Assembly: GCF_900187505.1 (NCBI RefSeq)
Contig: NZ_FYDL01000003.1
Location: 124,001-188,000, forward strand
DNA: 64,000 nt
Origin: Pseudomonas sp. Irchel s3h17
Lineage (GTDB): Bacteria; Pseudomonadota; Gammaproteobacteria; Pseudomonadales; Pseudomonadaceae
Reading direction: 5' to 3'
A model generated the notes under the pieces. The model had not been told where the DNA came from, made no database searches, and was given only the letters and a program-made list of their open reading frames with translations. How positions within the stretch are numbered: the stretch's first letter is position 1; every line of letters begins with the position of its first letter. The position numbers and the translations under genes were made by a program. This document shows positions 59,798 through 64,000 of this stretch, piece by piece.

Positions 59798-60148
59798 TCA
59801 GGGCATCATGAGGTAGATCGATGGAGAGTACCCAGCTCCAGATTTGAGGAAATGTTTTTCTCGCACGATGCGGGGACCTCCATCCTGCACCAGGATATTG
59901 CCAGCTTGAATCATCCAGAGCATTTCCTCGAAGTTGACGGTCTGCTCCGACACCAACGTAACTTCCCCGATCGAAATCTCGATCAGGAAGTCGAAATCCT
60001 TCAGTTTGAACGTTTTCGTGACGACGGATAGTTCATCCCCGTTGTGCTGCACTGTGTCGCCCACTTGAACGTTCTGCAGCATGCTCTGAAAGCTGGATAT
60101 GTTCTTGCCGACTAATACATCTCCTTTCGCTGATACAAGTGTGTTCAT
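59798..60148 (-). CDS. Hypothetical protein, unrecognised
   Basis: A 116-residue soluble protein that I do not recognise. It is rich in beta-type segments: VGKNISSFQSMLQNVQVGD, VVTKTFKLKDFDFLIEISIGEV, and FEEMLWMIQAGNILVQDGGPRIVREKHFL. There is no signal peptide, membrane helix or cysteine. AAGGAG lies about 8 nt upstream of ATG 60148. It stands alone between zapA and a chemoreceptor, facing away from the latter. It is probably expressed, since codon use is normal. Confidence 0.6.
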   Translation of the reverse strand: MNTLVSAKGDVLVGKNISSFQSMLQNVQVGDTVQHNGDELSVVTKTFKLKDFDFLIEISIGEVTLVSEQTVNFEEMLWMIQAGNILVQDGGPRIVREKHFLKSGAGYSPSIYLMMP

Positions 60149-60211
60149 AACGTGTACTCCTTGTTTATGTGCTTGAAGCAGCGAAATCTACGCCTTACTC
60201 ACCGCGCTGTG

Positions 60212-60231
60212 ACCTATCTGACCTGATAGGT
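60212..60231. promoter_or_regulatory. Inverted repeat in a divergent intergenic region
   Basis: ACCTATC-TGACCT-GATAGGT is a perfect 7-bp dyad between the orphan gene and the chemoreceptor gene (gap 60149-60391). It could be an operator or a small hairpin. Confidence 0.3.
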
Positions 60232-60391
60232 TCCCGGGCTGGTTTTTGTGATAGGGGGGGTGTTGATGGTTGGACCATGCCACGGTTTGTCGTAGGAAAT
60301 GCTCGCTGATTGATACGGTTAATTCGCGACTTTGTATACAATCGGCATGGCTGTTGCAGTATTTTTGCCTCTTACTCTTTGGGGGTGCTCC

Positions 60392-62329
60392 ATGCAGTTC
60401 TGGCGACGCAGTATTCAATGGCAGTTGATCCTCAGTATGGGCACCGCCCTGCTGGTCAGTATCCTGATCGTGGTTGGCATTTATACCCTGGTGGTCAACA
60501 ATCTCGCCCAGCGCTATCTGGTCGAGCAAGCGCTGCCATCGAGCATCGAAGCGATGCGCAACGACATCGAGCGGATTCTGGTTCAGCCGCTCACCGCCGC
60601 CAAGGACATCGCCAGCAACAGCATGGTGCGCGACTGGTTGGCCGAAGGTGAAAGTAGTGCCCGGACGGCGACCTTCGCACAGTATCTGGAAGGCATCCGC
60701 GCCGAACACAAGGCGTTCACCGCGCTGATCATCGGCGCCGCGTCGAACCACTACATCACCGAAAAAGGCCTGGATCGCACCCTTAGCCGCTCCAATCCCG
60801 CCGACGCCTGGTTCTATTCGTTCATGGACAGCAACCAGCCCCGCACCCTCAATATCGACAATGACACCGCTACCGGAGAATTGGCGCTGTTCATCGACCT
60901 CAAGGTCGAGCAGGGCGGTAAAGTCGTGGGCGTTGCCGGGCTGGGCCTGAGCATGAAAGAGCTGTCGGAGTTGATTCACAATTTCAGCTTCGGTGAGCGC
61001 GGCAAGGTCTATCTGGTGCGCGCCGACGGTTTGATCCAGGTTCACCCCGAGGCGCAATTCAGCGGGAAACGCACCCTGAGCGAGCAGGTTGGCGCCGCGG
61101 CGGCGCACGCGGTCATGGGCCAAAAAACCGCCACCAGCAGCAGCTTTGTCCGCGATGGCGAAGATTTCCTGGCATTGAGCCTGCCCCTTCGCGATCTCGG
61201 TTGGACCCTGGTGGCCGAAGTGCCACAGTCGCAAATCTACGCCGAGGCGCGTCGCGCGATGTGGATGAGCAGCGGCATCGGCCTGGCGGTGGCACTGGTG
61301 TGCCTGTTGCTGGTGGTGTTGCTGGCCCGTGGGTTGGTGCGCCCCATTCGTCAAGTAACAGCGGCGCTGGTAGCGATTGGTAGCGATGGTGGCGATTTGA
61401 CACGCAGGCTGGACGCCAGTCGCGCCGATGAGTTGGGGGATCTGGCTCGCGGCTTCAATCGTTTCCTGGAAAACCAGCGCAGCATGATCGGCGACGTGCT
61501 GGCCACCAGCGAGCGCTTGCGCACAGCTGTCGGGCAGGTGGCGCAGGTGGTTGAAAACACGGCGCAACGCTCCGGTCGGCAGCAGGTAATGACCGACATG
61601 GTCGCCACCGCAGTGCATGAGATGGGTCTGACCGTACAGGAAATCGCCCAGAACGCCGGTAATGCGGCCATCGCTTCGCAAACTGCCCGAGATGAAGCCT
61701 TGCAGGCCCGCGAAGTGGTCGGTGGATCGATCCGTCATATCGAAAACATGTCCGACGAAATCGGCGTTGCCGCCCAGGCCGTGGGCGAGCTGGCAACTCA
61801 GGTGGCGTCTATCGACCAGGTGTTGGCGGTGATCCGTGGGATCTCCGAGCAGACCAACTTGCTGGCGCTCAATGCCGCCATCGAGGCGGCGCGGGCTGGC
61901 GACATGGGCCGTGGCTTTGCCGTGGTGGCCGATGAAGTGCGCACGCTGGCCCGGCGTACGCAATCCTCTACCGATGAGATCCAGCAGATGATCGGCAGCC
62001 TCAAGCAGGGGGCGGAGAATGCGGTGTCGTCGATGCAGTCCGGACAGGCCGCAACCGGCACCGGTGTCGAGTCGAGCCAGCGCACGGGCGCCTCACTGAC
62101 GGCGATTACCGGGCAGGTTGAACACATCAGTGATATGAACCATCAAGTGGCGACGGCCACCGAAGAGCAGTCGGCGGTGACTGAAGAGATCAATCGCAAC
62201 GTGCAGGGTATCTCCGACCTGGCACGGGCGACGACGGGGGAGGTCAGGGCTTGCCGAGAGGACTGTCAGACGTTGCAGCGGCTGGCGGATGACCTGGCGC
62301 GGCAGATGGGTGGGTTCAAGCTGAGCTGA
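60392..62329 (+). CDS. Methyl-accepting chemotaxis protein, dCache-type sensor
   Basis: A 645-residue chemoreceptor: membrane helix 1 (about 10-32), a large periplasmic double-Cache-like sensor (about 33-285, with [20 protein letters not shown] and [16 protein letters not shown]), helix 2 (about 290-315), HAMP (about 316-370), and the signalling tip [20 protein letters not shown]. The two Cache halves suggest an amino-acid or amine ligand. The start ATG 60392 follows GGGGGTG by about 6 nt; the upstream frame to 60332 is unlikely. The last ten codons diverge from typical ends but are complete. Confidence 0.92.
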   Translation: MQFWRRSIQWQLILSMGTALLVSILIVVGIYTLVVNNLAQRYLVEQALPSSIEAMRNDIERILVQPLTAAKDIASNSMVRDWLAEGESSARTATFAQYLEGIRAEHKAFTALIIGAASNHYITEKGLDRTLSRSNPADAWFYSFMDSNQPRTLNIDNDTATGELALFIDLKVEQGGKVVGVAGLGLSMKELSELIHNFSFGERGKVYLVRADGLIQVHPEAQFSGKRTLSEQVGAAAAHAVMGQKTATSSSFVRDGEDFLALSLPLRDLGWTLVAEVPQSQIYAEARRAMWMSSGIGLAVALVCLLLVVLLARGLVRPIRQVTAALVAIGSDGGDLTRRLDASRADELGDLARGFNRFLENQRSMIGDVLATSERLRTAVGQVAQVVENTAQRSGRQQVMTDMVATAVHEMGLTVQEIAQNAGNAAIASQTARDEALQAREVVGGSIRHIENMSDEIGVAAQAVGELATQVASIDQVLAVIRGISEQTNLLALNAAIEAARAGDMGRGFAVVADEVRTLARRTQSSTDEIQQMIGSLKQGAENAVSSMQSGQAATGTGVESSQRTGASLTAITGQVEHISDMNHQVATATEEQSAVTEEINRNVQGISDLARATTGEVRACREDCQTLQRLADDLARQMGGFKLS

Positions 62330-62350
62330 TATGGCGTCTGCGCGGACGTC

Positions 62351-62440
62351 TTCGCGAGCAAGCCCACACACATTTGACTCAGGGTGCTCACCGATTATGT
62401 GTTCACCTTGAACCAGTGTGGGAGCGGGCTTGCTCGCGAA
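62351..62440. repeat. Paired REP element
   Basis: TTCGCGAGCAAGCCCACACA (from 62351) and TGTGGGAGCGGGCTTGCTCG (62417 to 62440 with CGAA) are inverted REP copies between the convergent chemoreceptor and acyl-CoA dehydrogenase genes. They are of the same type as those at 6902-6991. Confidence 0.85.
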
Positions 62441-62471
62441 TGGATCTAAGCGGCACTACAAATACTTGGGG

Positions 62472-64000
62472 TCAGAACCACTCATCCTGCATGCCCAGGC
62501 ACACATCATCCCGTGCCTCGAGAATCGCCAGTTCATGGTGGCAAGCCGGCACTTCCCAGGTCAGGAAGTAGCGCGCCGCTTGCAGCTTGCCTTTGTAGAA
62601 GCCGGCGTCTGCGGTATTGCCCTTGGCCAGTCCTTCTTCTGCACGGATCGCCTGTTCCAGCCAGCGCCAGCCGATTACTGTGTGGCCGAACGCCTTGAGG
62701 TACAGCGCCGAGTTGGCGAGGCTGCCGTTGACCTTGCCTTGGGCCAGATCGGTCAACAGGCCGATGGTCACCGTTTGCAGGCGTGCCACCAGTTTCTCCA
62801 GCGGTTCGCGCAATGGGGTCAGCGATTCATGGGCGTGGGCCCGCTCAACGGTGACGGCGATCAAGCGGATCAACTGCTTGAGCCCGGCGCCGCCGTTCTG
62901 CGCCAGTTTGCGCCCCAGCAAGTCCAGTGACTGAATGCCATGGGTGCCTTCGTGGATCGGGTTCAGGCGGTTGTCGCGGTAGTACTGCTCTACCGGGTAT
63001 TCGCGGGTGTAGCCGTGGCCGCCGAGGATCTGGATCGCCAGTTCGTTGGCCTTCAGGCAGAACTCCGACGGCCAGGATTTGACGATGGGGGTCAGCAAAT
63101 CCAGCAGTTCATGGGCCTGCTTGCGCCCGGCTTCGGTCTCAAGGGTGGTGGTGTCGTCGAACAATCGTGCGGCATACAGTCCCAGGTCGAACGAGCCTTC
63201 GACGTAGGCCTTCTGGGTCAGCAGCATGCGTTTGACGTCGGCGTGCTGGACGATCGACACCGGTGCGGTGTTCGGGTCCTTGCTGTCCGGCAGGCGTCCT
63301 TGCGGGCGTTCGCGGGCGTATTCCAGCGAGTGCAGGTAACCGGCGTAACCGAGCATCACCGCGCCCATGCCGACGCCGATCCGTGCCTCGTTCATCATCT
63401 GGAACATACAGCTCAGGCCTTGATGCGGCTGGCCCACCAGGTAGCCGACACACTCGCCGTTGTCGCCGAAGTTCAGCGCGGTGGAGGTGGTGCCGCGCCA
63501 GCCCATCTTGTGGAACAGCCCGGCCAGCAGCACATCGTTGCGCTGGCCCAGGCTGCCGTCGTCGTTGACCAGGAACTTGGGCACGATAAACAGGGAGATG
63601 CCCTTTACCCCGGCGGGTGCGTCCGGCAGTTTGGCCAGCACCATGTGCACGATGTTTTCCGACAGCGGATGGTCGCCGCCGGAGATGAAGATCTTGTTGC
63701 CCTTGAGTCGATAGGTGCCGTCCGCCGCGGGTTCGGCGCGGGTGCGGATGTCCGACAGCGACGAACCGGCGTGGGGCTCGGTCAGGGCCATGGTGCCGAA
63801 GAAGCGGCCGTCGATCATCGGTTGCAGGAAGCGTTGTTTCTGTTCCTCGGTGCCGAAGCTCTCGATCAGGTTGGCGGCGCCCATGGTCAGGAACGGGTAG
63901 GAAGTCGTCGCCGCGTTGGCCGCCTGGAAGTGCGCGAAGCAGGCTTGCGACAACAGCGTCGGCAACTGCATGCCGCCCGCCTCGAAACTGCGTGCAGCGT
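62472..64000 (-). CDS. Acyl-CoA dehydrogenase, C-terminal part
   Basis: The last 509 or so residues of an FAD acyl-CoA dehydrogenase whose start lies beyond the window; the frame is open to base 64000. Recognisable segments are MALTEPHAGSSLSDI (FAD and substrate site), MMNEARIGVGMGAVMLGYAGYL, ILGGHGYTREYPVEQYYRD, and NPIHEGTHGIQSLDLLGRK, which holds the catalytic Glu. The long C-terminal extension is typical of the roughly 600-residue Pseudomonas FadE-like enzymes. It performs the first step of beta-oxidation; chain-length preference cannot be read. Confidence 0.93.
   Translation of the reverse strand, partial: AARSFEAGGMQLPTLLSQACFAHFQAANAATTSYPFLTMGAANLIESFGTEEQKQRFLQPMIDGRFFGTMALTEPHAGSSLSDIRTRAEPAADGTYRLKGNKIFISGGDHPLSENIVHMVLAKLPDAPAGVKGISLFIVPKFLVNDDGSLGQRNDVLLAGLFHKMGWRGTTSTALNFGDNGECVGYLVGQPHQGLSCMFQMMNEARIGVGMGAVMLGYAGYLHSLEYARERPQGRLPDSKDPNTAPVSIVQHADVKRMLLTQKAYVEGSFDLGLYAARLFDDTTTLETEAGRKQAHELLDLLTPIVKSWPSEFCLKANELAIQILGGHGYTREYPVEQYYRDNRLNPIHEGTHGIQSLDLLGRKLAQNGGAGLKQLIRLIAVTVERAHAHESLTPLREPLEKLVARLQTVTIGLLTDLAQGKVNGSLANSALYLKAFGHTVIGWRWLEQAIRAEEGLAKGNTADAGFYKGKLQAARYFLTWEVPACHHELAILEARDDVCLGMQDEWF

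Noticed and set aside
60188..61963. A 591-codon open frame antisense to the chemoreceptor
   Set aside because: His/Gln-rich translation typical of an antisense high-GC shadow; the chemoreceptor has all expected domains.

Overview
The window looks like a chromosomal segment of a Pseudomonas of the fluorescens group. The evidence is a high-GC chromosome, a damX-like SPOR gene followed by gltB-gltD-hemE as in other pseudomonads, DUF6124-type small proteins, and several paired REP elements of the two usual Pseudomonas types (TGTGGGAGCGGGCTTGCTCG and GTGGCGAGGGAGCTTGCTCC). I saw no tRNA, rRNA, CRISPR array or intact transposase.

Region by region. 1-8.2 kb: end of a SPOR-domain protein, glutamate synthase (gltB, gltD) and hemE. 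8.7-20.2 kb: a secreted GbpA-like chitin-active LPMO, then an apparent 12-gene operon of a cytochrome b561-like protein and type II secretion genes gspC-D-E-F-G-H-I-J-K-L-M. The gene order suggests that the LPMO is a substrate of this secretion system and that the b561 protein could be linked to its need for electrons; both are inferences. No prepilin peptidase is present, so one encoded elsewhere must serve. 20.3-23.8 kb: a YgiW-like OB-fold protein, a divergent MFS/LysR pair and two DUF6124-like proteins.

23.8-30.3 kb is an accessory region. It holds an AT-rich XRE regulator plus VUT/YhhQ-type transporter, an enterobacterial-looking queC, a structured remnant resembling an IS200/IS605 right end, a decayed copy of the 3' end of a ketosynthase gene, and a five-gene unit of LysR, haem-oxygenase-like di-iron oxidase, EamA exporter, thioredoxin-fold [2Fe-2S] ferredoxin and a small protein. 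The intact ketosynthase end lies on the other side of this unit, so the unit sits between a partial duplication. This is my best candidate for an undescribed system.

30.35-47.8 kb is one long minus-strand operon of about 20 genes, mostly joined by 1-25 nt overlaps, for an aryl-polyene (xanthomonadin/flexirubin-like) pigment. It has three ketosynthase-type proteins, a ketoreductase, two dehydratase modules, two acyl carrier proteins, an AMP ligase, an aromatic ammonia-lyase, a thioesterase, acyl- and glycosyl-transferases, a LolA-like carrier, an MMPL exporter, a DUF3261 lipoprotein, an FAD enzyme and an antiporter-like membrane protein. A well-spaced sigma70 promoter lies upstream. A REP pair interrupts the 5' end of the LolA-like gene without closing the frame.

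47.8-64 kb returns to mostly core-type genes: a ParA-like ATPase, trxC, a higBA toxin-antitoxin pair with a repeated operator, selO, a large MscK/MscM-type mechanosensitive channel, an NhaP2-type antiporter, two chemoreceptors, a coiled-coil/ZapA pair, an orphan small protein and the C-terminal part of an acyl-CoA dehydrogenase cut by the window end.
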